This document shows, piece by piece, positions 26,960 through 37,828 of a stretch of 64,000 bases of DNA. The translations under genes and the position numbers were made by a program. The notes under the pieces are model-generated. The model did no database searches, was not told where the DNA came from, and saw only the letters and a program-made list of their open reading frames with translations. How positions within the stretch are numbered: the stretch's first letter is position 1; each line of letters starts with the position of its first letter. This DNA is from Ochotona curzoniae (taxonomy: Eukaryota; Chordata; Mammalia; Lagomorpha; Ochotonidae): assembly GCF_017591425.1 (NCBI RefSeq), contig NW_024467120.1:3844001-3908000 (forward strand), in the 5' to 3' direction.

Positions 26960-27858
26960 CAAGGTCCTAGATACAACAACTACCAAGAAAACCAGATCAA
27001 TCAAACATACAGTTAGCAATCAACAAAAAAGGGAAAGCTGAAAAATCTCCCTCCTCCCCATGTCTGGTCATTAACAACTGATTCTAAATAACTCCTACAG
27101 GAAATGAAAGGAAAATGACAAGATATCGTGTCAAGTAACAACAAAAGTATAGGCATCAAGATTCAAGAATGCAGCTAAAACCTCAGGGTTCATGGCAAGT
27201 TCTTGACCGACGTCTAAAGGGTCTCCACTTTGTGTGGTCGTCTTCATTACAATAAACTCCTAGACAAGAACCCCCTGGAGTTAAAGGGGCACTTCGCAAT
27301 AATTAAAGGGTATGTCCATTTGGAGTGTACACTGAAAAGTATATACAGCTAACCACAGGAAAGAGGCAACATTTCAAATCAGTGATCTAGCTAAGAAAAA
27401 AAAAAGAGAGAGAGAGCAAATGACACACTAAAAATGAGTGAGAAGAAATGAAAAAAACTTAAAAAATTGATTCACAGCCAATAAAACTAATCACAAAAGC
27501 AAGAAAATTAAATCATCAATAGTAGTCATGGCAACAGAGATATCGTTGTAGATCTTACTAAACAGATAATAATTATACAATAAGCAACTTTATGTCAATG
27601 CATTTGACGACTCAGATGAACAATTTCTTGAAAAAGGAAAAGCAGTAAGCACAAAACGAAACAAAACAAAACACACAAAAAGAAACAAAGCTTTCCTCGG
27701 TAGTTATCTGTCAAGAAATTGGATCCATTATCGGAACCGTTGGCTCAGCACTACCCCAACCATCTTGCACCGTGACTGTAGTGGTAATAAGACAAGTCCA
27801 AACGTGTGTTCCCACTCCCAGAGCTACACACCAGAAACTATTAACTATCAACACTTTC

Positions 27859-27879
27859 ACACACACACACACACACACA
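27859..27879. repeat. (AC)10 microsatellite
   Basis: Short AC run inside the degraded L1 region. Confidence 0.95.
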
Positions 27880-28183
27880 TAAATTCCAGGCCCAAATGAC
27901 TTCATTGTTAAATTTTGTCAATTATTTTTCAAAGAAATAAAACCAATCTTAAAACAGTGAAACCAAGAACAGTTCATCAACACAGTTACAGGCAAAACAG
28001 CCACACCAAAGCCTAGGACATGCTATATAAGGAAAGAAAATTAGTCAAATATTCTTAGTAGACACACTTGAAATAAACGCTAAATAAAATATTGACAAAA
28101 CGAATCCAGAGGAGAATAATTCATAATTATGACTTGGATTTTTGAAAAAAAAATATTTTATTATGGTATAATACATCCAACAG

Positions 28184-28400
28184 GGGGCTGGGCAGTAGTA
28201 TAGCAAGCTAATCCTCTGCTTGCTCCAGCATCCAATACAGGCACTGGTTCCTACTCCGGCTACTTCACTTCTGATCCATCTCCCTGCTAATGTGCCTTGA
28301 AAAGCAGCAGAGGATGGCCCAAGATCTTGGGTTCCTGAACCCACTTGGGAGACCCAGAAGAAGTTCCTGGCCCCAAGCGTCAGACTGGCCCAGCTTCTTC
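28184..28400 (+). repeat. CSINE, 3'-truncated
   Basis: GGGGGCTGGGCAGTAGTATA head and AGCAGCAGAGGATGGCCCAA; it ends in GGCCCAGCTTCTTC with no tail. Confidence 0.75.
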
Positions 28401-29763
28401 TATTTTATTATAAACATAAAATAACCGTAAAATATATGGTACCCATGTCTGATATGCATGTATCAAACCATGTCTTACACATGTACGTATGTGTGTGTAT
28501 ATATACATATATGCATAATATGCATCTGTAACAGTTTGCTGAAGGTCCTAGACGCAATAAGGAAAGACAACGAATAAAAGACAGAAAGAACAGAAAGGAA
28601 TAATTTGCAGACAATGTAGAAAACCCTAAAAAAATCAAAAACACAAAACCAAAAAAACAGATCCAGGAGCAAATGTTTGGCCCAACAGTCGAGCAGCGTG
28701 TGTCCCACATTACAGAGCCTGGAGTCAACTCAGGCACTGGGCCCTGGTTCACAGCTCAAGCCCTGAAGTCACTGCCTCCTATGCGGGACCTGACTGAGGT
28801 TTGGACCACTGTCCAGTGCAGCTCTTGGGGAAATTAACCAAGGACCAAGAAAAGCAAATCGGTGGATGTAGCAGCTCACAAGATACAAGGTCAATACAAG
28901 GTCAATATTTCTTCATTCGCGCATGAATCATTCAAAAATAAGATGCTAAAAAACTGCATGTTCTAAAAACATAAAACACAGCTAGATATTGCAAAAGACA
29001 CCTTCTGTACATTGAAAACCAGGAAACACTACTGAGAGAAATTAGCAGACGAAAGAGACGATGTTTTTGTGTTGGCGATTTCAGTATAGGTCAACTTAAA
29101 CAACTCGCAATTCACTTCAGGCCAGGTCGACTTTCCACAGACTTTTTGGTGGGGGAGGACATTACAAATTAATTCTAAAGTTTCTACAGAATTCTAAACA
29201 ACAAGCAGAGCTCACACTGTCTGGTGTCAGGAATTGGCATAACACTATTTTAATCACCGATACAAAGCTCAGGCACAGAGCTGAGTGGAAAGAGCAGAAC
29301 CTGCGATGACAGAGCAGCACGGCACACAGACAGCTTAAGACACTACAGTGCTTGAACGGGGAAGAAATTGACCAGTCATTGTTGCTTTACCTGCATATCA
29401 GTAAACAGATCGGAGAAAAGCTTTGACCCCGCTACATTACACTGTATGTTAACATTCATTTGCGATGAAGCTTAGCTTTCCAGGCTGACACCAAACCAGA
29501 ACACTTTTACAAGAAAATGTAGGAGATTATTGCAGGAACCAGATGGAAGGCAAAAAGTTTCATAAAGTGATTTTAAAAAAGGCACATCTTTCCCACAATA
29601 AAAAAGAGATGTTAGATTTCATTAACTTTAAAAACTGTTCATTCCAATACACAGTTTTTAAAAATACAGATAAGCCAATCATTAGGGAGGAAGGTTGGAG
29701 CCCAGATTTCTAACACAGACTTCTATCACAGACCATATAAAAGGCCATATTTTTAAAAATGGT

Positions 29764-30109
29764 CAGGCCCAGCACAATAGCCTAGTGGCTAAAATCCTTA
29801 TCTTGCACATGCCAGGATCCCATATGGGCGCCGGTTCTAATCCTGGAGGCCCCGCTTCCCATCCAGCTCCCTGCCTATAGCCTGGGAAAGCAGTCGAGGA
29901 CAGCCCAAAGCCTTGAGACCCTGCACCCACATGGGGGACCCAGAGGAGGCTCTGGGCTCCTGGCTTCGGACAGGCTCAGCTCCAGCCATAGTGGCCACTT
30001 GGGGAGTGATTCAATGGATGGAAGATCCTCTCTGTCTCTCCTTCTCTCTCTCTCTGTATATCTGTCTTTCCCATAAAAATAAATGAATCCTTAAAAAAAA
30101 AAAAAAAGG
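29764..30109 (+). repeat. CSINE
   Basis: AGGCCCAGCACAATAGCCTA head, CGAGGACAGCCCAAAGCC, GGGGAGTGATTCAATGGATG and CATAAAAATAAATGAATCC plus A tail. Confidence 0.92.
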
Positions 30110-30115
30110 AAGCAT

Positions 30116-30398
30116 CAGGAGTCAGTGGTGCAGCATGTTAAGCCACCACCTATGACGCCAGCATTCCATATAGGTGCCAGTTCAAGTCCGGGCTGCTCCA
30201 CTGCCAACACGAGCTATCTGCTGATGCACTTGAGAAAGTAGAGGAAGATGTCCCAATGGCTCCTACACCATGTGGGAAACCTCAATGAAGCTGCTCGCTC
30301 TCAGCTTCACCTCGGTGGCCATTTGGGGAGTGAACCAGTGGATGCAAGATCTCTCTGTCTTTCAAACCAACAAATAAAACTTTTCTTAAAAAATTACA
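30116..30398 (+). repeat. CSINE (older), hit by the next SINE
   Basis: GGAGTCAGTGGTGCAGCATG head, GCATTCCATATAGGTGCCAG, GGGGAGTGAACCAGTGGATG and AATAAAACTTTTC tail. Confidence 0.8.
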
Positions 30399-30402
30399 TA
30401 CA

Positions 30403-30737
30403 GGGCCCGGCGCGGTGGCGCAAGTGGTTAAAGGTCCTCGCCTTGCACGCCCAGGATCCCAAATGGGCGCCGGTTCTAATCCCGGCAGCCCCGCTTCCCT
30501 TCCAGCTCCCTGCCTGTGGCCCGGGAAAGCAGTCAAGGACGGCCCAAAGCTTTGGGACCCTGCACCTGCGTGGGAGACCCGGAAGAGGCTCCTGGCTTCG
30601 GATCGGCATAGTATCGACCCGTTGCGCTCACTTGGGGAGTGAATCATCGGACGGAAGATCTTCCTCTCTCTCTCTCCTCTCTGTATATCCACCTTTCCAA
30701 TAAAAAAATAATAAAAATAAATCTTTAAAAAAAAATT
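30403..30737 (+). repeat. Young CSINE, best reference copy here
   Basis: GGGCCCGGCGCGGTGGCGCA head through TCATCGGACGGAAGATCTTC to an AATAAAAAAATAATAAAAAT tail. AAAATTACATACA flanks it on both sides (30389-30402 and about 30732-30744), so it inserted at the A-rich tail of the older SINE. Confidence 0.95.
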
Positions 30738-31689
30738 ACATACAAGCAACCTAACTTAACAGATGGTCAAAGGAACTGAACAATACTACACAAAAGTGGA
30801 TATACAAATAGCTAACAAAAGGACATGGACCATTGCAAGTCTTCAGAAAAAAAAAAAATCAGTTGAAACAAGATGCACCAGTTGCACTTAACCAAGAGCA
30901 TGGCTAAAATGAATGTGAACATCAATTGTCAGAGTGGGGTGTGCTCACTACAACTTCTGCACACTCAGAGGCAGCACTAAATACTACAGCCACCTTAGAA
31001 AACTGCCAGCTTTGTGCAAGGTTACACACTTCCCCTATATCCCAGCAATCCCACTCAGAAGAGAAGTGTGAGCTTATGTCCATCCACAAAAGACTAGCAG
31101 AAAGAGGGTTTGGAGGTGCCTATTCCTAAGGGCCCAAAGGCGGACATAGCCCAAACACCCACAAACATGTGAATGGATCCAGCCTTGGTACCCACTTATA
31201 GCGGAACATCGACCAACATGCATAATGATTTGAATGAACTATTGACACATGGAACCATAGAAATCAGTCTCAGAGTGACGCTGAGTAAAATGATACGCAA
31301 TGTCACGTGGCGCTTTATTGCATTTCAATGAAGTTCAAGTGCAAAACTTTCCACAGGGAGGAGGTCACTGCAGAGGCTGGCTTTGTGGAGGTGAGAAGTG
31401 ACAGACGGGCACATGGGATTCTTTTTGAAATGATGGCAATGTCCTGTATCTTTTCATTTGTCAACGTGTGCCCTGTATCGTGCTAAGGATGCCAGTTGTG
31501 CAGTCATCAAAACTCGAAGAACTCCCTGATAAAAACAGATCTATTTCACTGTAGGTAAAGTCTTCCGGAGGAAAACGAATGTTCATATATTCTCAGAGAT
31601 AAACTGTAATGGTTCCTAATGGTTCACCCGTATAACAGCTTATCAGAAACTGAAGATATGTCGCAGTATGCATCTCCATTCCCAAATAA

Positions 31690-31966
31690 AAGGAGGACTC
31701 CTAATGAAACGGGTCAATGCACCCTGATGACATGACACTACACTCTCTCCCACTGCCTATCTCTGTAGTGCCATGAGATAACTTCAATCGCACAATGTTG
31801 GACTTGTGACTGTTGCTGAAGGACTATCCTACTGTAACAGTATGGGGCGGGGGATGGAGGAGAGATAATGGGGAGTGACGAAAGGGTGTGGAGGAGGTAA
31901 TTCCTATACTTACAAAATCATATCATGGGAAGTAACAGTAACAACTAAAAATACAAAAAGAAAATA
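31690..31966 (+). repeat. L1 3' UTR fragment
   Basis: GTATGGGGCGGGGGATGGAG, then GGTAATTCCTATACTTACAA and an A-rich end. The G-rich stretch followed by an 'ACCTATAAAA'-like motif parallels the L1 3' end at 5.6-5.75 kb. Confidence 0.5.
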
Positions 31967-32408
31967 AGAGTTCGTAAAGCGAACGATGAGCCTTCCATGT
32001 GGAGGATCTGGCCGGAGACAGAGGGACGTGGCTTTCTGTGCAAAGGAACAGTGACCCAGCACGAGCACCAAAGGCCTTGCCAGCAACCCAGCCCCGGGCA
32101 GAGGAAGAGGGTGGCCAGTCGCAGTGAGAAGAGAAACAGAGCAGACTGCGTCACAAAGGGAAGGTCCACGCCAAACAGGAAGACTCGAGGGAACAGCACG
32201 TTAGGTAGAAAACACGTGACCTAAACTGAGGCTTGCGAATCATCCAGCTATCACGTGACACCTGCAAAGTCCTGCTTGCAAACCGGCTTCTTCCTCTCTC
32301 AGCATCTCTCTTCATCAAACTGGAAGCGAGAAGGAGGAAACCCAGTGTGCCTTCAGCTTGAATCCACCCTTCTGGCTTTGCTTTTGCTTTTTCAGTACAA
32401 ACCCTTCT

Positions 32409-32741
32409 TTTTTTTTTTTTTTAAAGATTTATTTATTTTTTATTGCAAAGCAAGATACACAGAGAGGAAGAGAGAGAGGAAGATCTCTCATCCGCTGATT
32501 CACTCCCCAAGTGGCCACAACGGCCGGAGCTGAGCCAATCTGAAGCCAGGAGCCCCTCCGAGTCTCCCACGTGAGTGCGGGGTCCCAAGGCTCCGCGCCA
32601 TCTTCACTCGGCCGCTTTCCCAGGCCACAAACAGGGAGCTGGATGGAGAGTGGGGTGCCAGGACATGAACTGGTGCCCAAATGGGATCCCGGGCATAGTA
32701 GGCAAAGACTCCAGCTGCTAGGCTACCTCGCCAGGCCCAGT
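32409..32741 (-). repeat. CSINE, minus strand
   Basis: AAAGATTTATTTATTTTTTA tail complement, ATCTCTCATCCGCTGATTCA, GGCCACAAACAGGGAGCTGG and head complement AGGCTACCTCGCCAGGCCC. CAGTACA(AA/GT)CCC repeats on each side as a diverged duplication. Confidence 0.92.
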
Positions 32742-34974
32742 ACAGTCCCCTTCTAAGTCTTGTCGGTGGGGTCTGATCACGGATGCAAACCAGCAAGCCG
32801 CCGCCATGTGTCATTTCTACATTTCTATCTACACATTATGATCGTGAGATGCACCATCTATTCATTCCCTCAGTCAATGAATGAAACTCTCTTGATTGCT
32901 GAGTCTCTAGTGAACTGAAGCCCAGGCTGGCCTCAGGAACCACAGACATTTCTCTTCCTTCCAGCTGAATTCCTCAGGCAAACTGGGGATGACTCACATG
33001 CCCAGCTGATGAAGCAATGAATGCCAACTGGCCCTCTCTGCATCAGTCCCTTCCCGTGCAAAGAATCGCATACAAGTGTTAACCCCGGCTGAACAAGGCG
33101 CTGCCGTGCGAGCGCATGCGATTTTGTCAAACGACGCAGTAAGAAGGGGAGAAGAGATGGCTGCCTGCCCAAATCATCTGACTTTACAGGGGCCTCTCCA
33201 CGAGCCAGTTTCAATACAATTGCACTGACCGAGCCAACTTCCTCTCTTTTCAACTTATCAAAGCTGGGTTTACAGGAATAGCATTCTGAGAGATTCCTAT
33301 AAACGTAGCTTACTCACTGCACCCTTTAAAAAGGAGAACAGAGCCGAAGGACACCGTTGGCCCACGGAGCACGCACACGTGTGCACAAGCTGAGGCCGGG
33401 TCACAGAGACTGGTCAATATCCTTTAGTCTACTTGTGTGAGAACTGCTCGATCCAAGGACCACTTCTGGTCCTACTGGCCTGGTTATGAAGAGATAACCC
33501 AGTGCTCCGAAGAAGGGAAGCAGCTCAGAAGACATCTAGTGTAGCAATTGCAAAGGCTGTGTATTGGGCGAGAACGGTGCAGGGACGCAGCACTCAGCAG
33601 TGAGCTGACTTCTACATCACCTTCCTCCATTTACCTCCCCAGCAGCAGCAGCAGCATTGAGGGGCAGGTGGGGTGGGGGGAGGCTCTGTCACAGAGCACA
33701 CACTCAGTCCCTCCCACAGAACATTAAATCAGAAACCCAGTGAGTGCGGCCCAGAGACCTGTGGGTTTTACAAGCTCTCCACTATTCTGGGGGCTGTTTG
33801 GTAGAGCTCAAGGGTCAGAAAGGAGCGCTGTGCAATTCTCTCCTCTGGCCACCTGTTGCTGCATACAGTCCCTCCCCGCCTCAGGGGTGTGGGGGTAGGC
33901 AAAAACGCCTCAGTCCCCTTGGCTGTCTGGTCCTGGGGTTCATGGAGTTGACATCAGTTCTGCAAGCAGGCAGTGAAACCCAATCTCCTACGTAAAGCCA
34001 CGTAAAATCCACCCGCAGCACATTGCCCAAGTAGCCTTGTGAGCAGACAGAACAGATAGGATTATTCTTGATTCACACAGGAAGAAGCTGGGGAGGTCAG
34101 GGAGCTGCAAGACTGCATCAAGTCAGTTTCACAACAGAGCTGAGCCCAGGCCTGCCGGTTCCTGATTCCTGGTCTCTGTTTTTACCACCTCAAGGTGACA
34201 GCCTGGCCCCTCAGTGGTGTGTGCCCACGCATGTGCACAAGTCCTCGTGCATGTGAGAGCCTACAGATGGAGAAGTGAGGGTGAACACCCGGAACCCTAC
34301 GTGACGGTCTTAGTCCAGACTCGCACGTGACATCTGAAAATGCAATGCAACTGAATCATCAAACCCTGACTGTCCCCTTCAGCACATACTCCTCTTCCTC
34401 TTCCTCTCGTTTCTCAGCTCCACCTGCTTTGCGAGCCAGACCTGTGTCCCTGGATATAGAAGGGCACCAGCTGACTGAATGGGACGCCCACGAACGAACA
34501 CCTGTGTGTGTACAACAGCCACCCAAACTGTAAGGGCAGCAGCAAATTCCCTTCAGCTTTTCCGACCCCTTCCTCTCTCTGCTTGTTTTCTTTTTTTTAA
34601 ATAGGTGTTAACACTTCTGAAAAATACATACATTTATTCATTTGGGAAAGTACAGAAATAAGAAGGAAATAAAAATATCCCAACTGATACTTAACACATA
34701 TCCTGCCTGCTTTTTTTAAAGATATATAAATAGTTAATACTATGCATATATTACTTCTTTTAATGACTGAAATATGTTACATAATATCTCGTGTACTTTT
34801 ATAATTCTACTACTGGTTCAGATTTACTCTGTGAGGCTATGCTGCATCATACTGAAACATGCTCATGATGCAATTCTGACTTTCACACGTTTCAAAGAGG
34901 GGTTATTAATTCATCAGATTCATAATAAACTCATTGCCCTAGGTGAATTCTTAGACTGACCCTATCCAGGCATT
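32742..34974. other. Unique sequence without recognised gene
   Basis: Includes (CAG)4 near 33643 and a MIR. No coding signal. Confidence 0.55.
33985..34160 (-). repeat. Probable MIR SINE, minus strand
   Basis: ATTCACACAGGAAGAAGCTG, then CAACAGAGCTGAGCCCAGGC, the complement-strand order of MIR. Confidence 0.5.
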
Positions 34975-34976
34975 AT

Positions 34977-35016
<40 letters not shown>

Positions 35017-35230
35017 CAGATCTGCTGCTTCATCCATCAAATATCAGCAACGACCACCAGGAACTCCAACCACGTCTCCCCCACTGGGAGGAGACCAGGG
35101 AACTCCAGCCATCCTCTCCTGCCTCCCCAGGATGTATGATGACAAGTCAGACCAGAAGTAAAACTGGCAGTCATACAGGATGCAGGAGTCCCAAACAGTG
35201 GCTTAACCCATTACTCCTCCACACCTGTAC
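34975..35230 (-). repeat. CSINE (old), minus strand, with GA repeat
   Basis: A GA run at 34979-35012, then GATCTGCTGCTTCATCCATC, GGTCT/GTCTCC-type body and head complement AGTGGCTTAACCCATTACTC. Confidence 0.55.
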
Positions 35231-35254
35231 ACTCCACATTCTGGAGGCTACAGA

Positions 35255-35702
35255 TGAGGACTCCTGCTAGGGTTCGGGTATGATCTAAGTGTCTGCCAGG
35301 CATCCACTCTCATAAAGGCTTGGTCTACAGGGTGGGCTATTGGAGGACAGTAAGATCTTCAGGGGATGGGGCCCAGTGACAGGTTCTTAGGTCTTTTGGG
35401 GGCAGGATCCCAAAAGGTGAGATGTGACCTCATACAACTCCTTGAGTTCTCACCAGAGGATTGCTTTACAAGGGAGCAAGTCTAGACCCTTCCGTTCTCC
35501 TTGTTCCTGGTTGCAGAGGTCAACGCTTCCTTGATCCTGCATGCACTCCGCTGTCCACCATGACCGTCTGCCTCTGGTCATGAGGTCTTAGCCAGAACTG
35601 AACTGATACATGCATCGTGCCCCCTGACCTCTGAACTAGTGAACTAAACAAGCCTCTCTTTTCCTCACAAGCAGCCTATGTCACATATTTTGTGAAACTA
35701 AC
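35255..35702 (+). repeat. Probable ancient LTR-type repeat
   Basis: GGTATGATCTAAGTGTCTGC, AAGGCTTGGTCTACAGGGTG, GGCTATTGGAGG, GGTTCTTAGGTCTTTTGGGG, CTTGTTCCTGGTTGC and a TTTGTGAAACTAACACA end follow the order of an old dispersed mammalian LTR-like repeat (MaLR/ERVL type). Family not certain. Confidence 0.45.
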
Positions 35703-35815
35703 ACAAGTCTCCCAAATGAAAAGTAAAAATCCACTTTCCTTAGCATGAAATGTCTTGGGCTTTGCAATTTGGATCCATCCCACTTGTTCCACTGTATTTC
35801 CCATAGCCCCTTCAA

Positions 35816-35892
35816 TGCTGCCTTCTCTCCCTCTCCTTCTTCCCAACCCTTGCTCTGTAACTCTGCCTTTCAAATAAATCTATACATTAAAA
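35816..35892 (+). repeat. CSINE tail fragment
   Basis: CTCTGTAACTCTGCCTTTCA followed by AATAAATCTATACATTAAAA. Confidence 0.5.
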
Positions 35893-37254
35893 AAATTATG
35901 AAAGAGTAGTAAGTGTGTATCAGGGATAGTGATGTGGCCTGGGAAAGCCAATCTTGAAAGGTTTTCCTGCCACCTAGCAATCTTTATTTTAGTACGTTCT
36001 GATGGCTGACCAGCTGTCAACCACAAACACACAACGTCTGCCTTCCAAAACACATGAGGCCCATGGATTAGGAATTCGACGATCTGAGTGCAGGTCCTGG
36101 CTTTCCCTTGCTCTGTGTCCTTGGGTAAGTCACAGTCCTTCTCTGATCCTTATTCGTCACTGAACTTGGCCAGAGCAGCAGCAACTTCTAGTTCCTCTGT
36201 AATTCTATGGCACAACTACTGCAAACCATTTTGCCATTGTCGTGTGACTGGCAAAACTCACAAAATGTTCAAAAAATTCAAAATGTTGTGTCAGCTTGGT
36301 ATCCATTGGCTATAGACCCTGAACAAATGAATGGACATGAGTATGTATTATTAAAAACTATTTACACAAACAAGCAGCAGGCTGGATCCGGCACATAAAC
36401 CATGGCTCGCCCTGATGACAGCCTCTATGGTGGTATGGCACTCACAGGCCGAACATCAGGGTAGAATTCATGTGACATCTGTCCCCACGCGGTCAAAGAA
36501 AGCACAAGGAGTACAAGACGATCAGTGCTTCCTACCCAGGAACTTGGAAATGGGGAAAAGAAATAGCTAGTCAAAGGTTTACGACCAGAACAAAATTCAA
36601 TGGACTAGACACGGGCACTTGGTATAAAAGTCAACTAAAGGAAGGTAACTAGCCGAGCATCACCCATTCCTCCCCTGCCCCAGCAGGGCCCTGATGAAAC
36701 AGATTCATTGATTGAAGACAAGACTGTCCTCAAAGGGCAAAGATTGGCTCTGTTGGGAAAAACACGCATGGTCCTAAACATAGCGATGGTTACAACGTGC
36801 AAGTTTTCAACTTCCTAAGGCTGTGAAGGTGATGCCCGGCCTGCAGAACCCTGTATTTGGGATGTTGAACCGGGGCCCTTCCCCTAGGCTATCGCTGTGT
36901 GGTCTGACCCTCTCTGGTGAGGCTGGGTGGCAGAGCTCAGCTTTTCAGGCAGTTCCTATATCAGCACAGGAAACGATATGCCCGACTTACGATGAACTAA
37001 CCAAGCTGTGACCACATCGCAAGTCAAGGGGCATCTATTGAAGGTCCCCAAAGCCAACATAGGCAGTGCCATAGGGGCTGGGGTGCAGGGCTGGCTTTGC
37101 TGGAATGGTCACCCTTGTGTGAAGATGACAGAGGGTTAGAACCAATAACGGAAGTATTCCAAGTTCCACGATAAACTCAGCCTGAATGAGGCTGATGCGA
37201 CCGAATAGTTAATCCCACTGCCTTCTTCAGATTCCTCGCTCACCAACTGCACTT
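35893..37254. other. Unique 5' flank of the provirus
   Basis: Contains a MIR at 36065. The rest has no recognised feature up to the target-site duplication. Confidence 0.55.
36065..36290 (+). repeat. MIR SINE
   Basis: GATCTGAGTGCAGGTCCTGG, GTGTCCTTGGGTAAGTCACA and CTTCTCTGATCCTTATTCGT include the MIR core. Confidence 0.7.
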
Positions 37255-37260
37255 GACTCC
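37255..37260. repeat. Target-site duplication, 5' copy (GACTCC)
   Basis: The six bases before the 5' LTR are identical to the six following the 3' LTR. This shows both LTRs come from one integration event and have not recombined with another locus. Confidence 0.93.
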
Positions 37261-37364
37261 TGTGGGGAGCTGTAGGGAGCCTGCATCCTACACCCTAGAT
37301 GGACGGCGCCAGACTGCCGCTTCCTCCTGTGCTAGAAAAAACAAGCTACAGGAAATCTGCTGTG

Positions 37365-37482
37365 ATTGGCCCAGGGGTGTGTGGATGGCGCGTGGACAGC
37401 GCATGATCTGTGTGATGATTGGCCTGCCCACTGCGTGCACAGGTGACCTTTACTTCGATTGGCCGGGTTACCCAGTATATAA
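37365..37482 (+). promoter_or_regulatory. LTR core promoter: three inverted CCAAT boxes and TATA box
   Basis: ATTGG occurs at 37365-37369, 37418-37422 and 37458-37462, each within a TGATTGGC/CGATTGGC-type context, followed by TATATAA at 37476-37482. The arrangement is the same in the 3' LTR. ATTGG is the complement of the CCAAT motif bound by NF-Y, so an NF-Y-driven, TATA-containing promoter is the natural reading. The factor assignment is inferred from the motif only. Confidence 0.7.
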
Positions 37483-37507
37483 GGGAGCCAGAGAACTGGG
37501 GCAGGGT

Positions 37508-37650
37508 GAGAGAGAGCGCACCTCGGAGAGAGTGCAACCCTCGCAGAGAGAGAGCGCGCACCCCGCAGAGAGAGCGCACCCCGCAGAGAGAGAGCGCACC
37601 CCGCAGAGAGAGAGAGCACCCTCAGAGAGAGAGAGCACGCACCTCGCGAT
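37508..37650 (+). repeat. Purine-rich tandem array in LTR R region
   Basis: About seven imperfect units of AGAGAG(AG)nCGCACCCCGC, 18-22 bp each, lie just downstream of the TATA box and therefore in the transcribed leader and R region. The 3' LTR has about six units (42175-42293). Such arrays change copy number by replication slippage or during strand transfer in reverse transcription. Confidence 0.85.
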
Positions 37651-37726
37651 GGTGTGGCTGCTGCGCGGCTGCACGGCGGCTGCCGCACACCCACCTCGCG
37701 CACCAGTTTTGCTGTGTCTTCTCCAC

Positions 37727-37732
37727 AATAAA
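37727..37732 (+). terminator. Polyadenylation signal in 5' LTR
   Basis: AATAAA lies about 245 bases downstream of the TATA box, followed by a CA-containing stretch and the GT-rich sequence AGTGTCCGGGTTTG. The same signal at 42372-42377 in the 3' LTR would end the proviral transcript. Confidence 0.8.
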
Positions 37733-37791
37733 GGCTCTGCAAAGACAACAAGTGTCCGGGTTTGACTTGCTGGCCAAGGGACCCTGACATC

Positions 37792-37809
37792 TGGTGCCGT
37801 GACTCAGAT
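37792..37809 (+). other. Primer binding site, tRNA-His type
   Basis: Two bases after the 5' LTR, TGGTGCCGTGACTCAGAT matches the complement of the 3' end of mammalian tRNA-His (CCA included) at 17 of 18 positions by my recollection of that tRNA; the difference is an A for G at 37806. This is where a host tRNA would prime minus-strand synthesis. Exogenous betaretroviruses mostly use a lysine tRNA, so a histidine primer is a useful family marker. Confidence 0.8.
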
Positions 37810-37814
37810 CGGAA

Positions 37815-37828
37815 CTACAGGTAAGCTG
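37815..37828 (+). promoter_or_regulatory. Major 5' splice donor in the leader
   Basis: CTACAG|GTAAGCTG, with the junction after 37820, is a near-consensus 5' splice site between the primer site and gag. It is the expected donor for a spliced env message; the best acceptor candidate is at 40924. Assigned by consensus only. Confidence 0.7.

Larger units (their letters stand above)
26960..31560 (+). repeat. Degraded L1, ORF2 to 3' end, interrupted by CSINEs
   Basis: ORF2-like landmarks appear in order along the plus strand: CAATTTCTTGAAAAAGGAAA near 27620; AAATAAAATATTGACAAAAC near 28083; TTTGCAGACAATGTAGAAAA near 28603; AAGGTCAATATTTCTTCATT near 28898; TTCTGTACATTGAAAACCAG near 29003; AGATGGTCAAAGGAACTGAA near 30760; CTATATCCCAGCAATCCCAC near 31036; AATGGATCCAGCCTTGGTA near 31172. 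No frame stays open. CSINEs at 28184, 29764, 30116 and 30403 interrupt it. Whether it is one insertion or two overlapping ones cannot be settled by eye. Confidence 0.65.
37261..37789 (+). repeat. 5' LTR of the provirus (529 bp)
   Basis: Starts TGTGGGGAGC and ends CCCTGACA. U3 holds three inverted CCAAT boxes (ATTGG at 37365, 37418 and 37458) and a TATATAA box at 37476-37482. Transcription should start about 25-30 bases further on, just before a purine-rich array (about 37508-37650) of 18-22-bp units of the form AGAGAGAGCGCACCCCGC. The polyadenylation signal AATAAA is at 37727-37732, so R includes the array. The 23-bp length difference from the 3' LTR comes almost wholly from array copy number (about seven units here, six there). 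Substitutions outside the array include 37403, 37413 and 37666. Confidence 0.95.

Noticed and set aside
30403..30475. tRNA-like gene at the start of CSINEs
   Set aside because: The tRNA-like A/B boxes belong to the SINE's own internal promoter, present in dozens of dispersed copies.
34979..35012. CRISPR-like or satellite array
   Set aside because: It is a simple GA dinucleotide run; no spaced direct repeats of CRISPR type occur anywhere in this mammalian window.
37332..37790. Antisense open frame of about 150 codons through the 5' LTR, and its twin at 42000-42443
   Set aside because: The Ser/Leu/Arg-rich repeat protein is just the tandem purine array read on the other strand; both LTRs show it and nothing resembles a known product.
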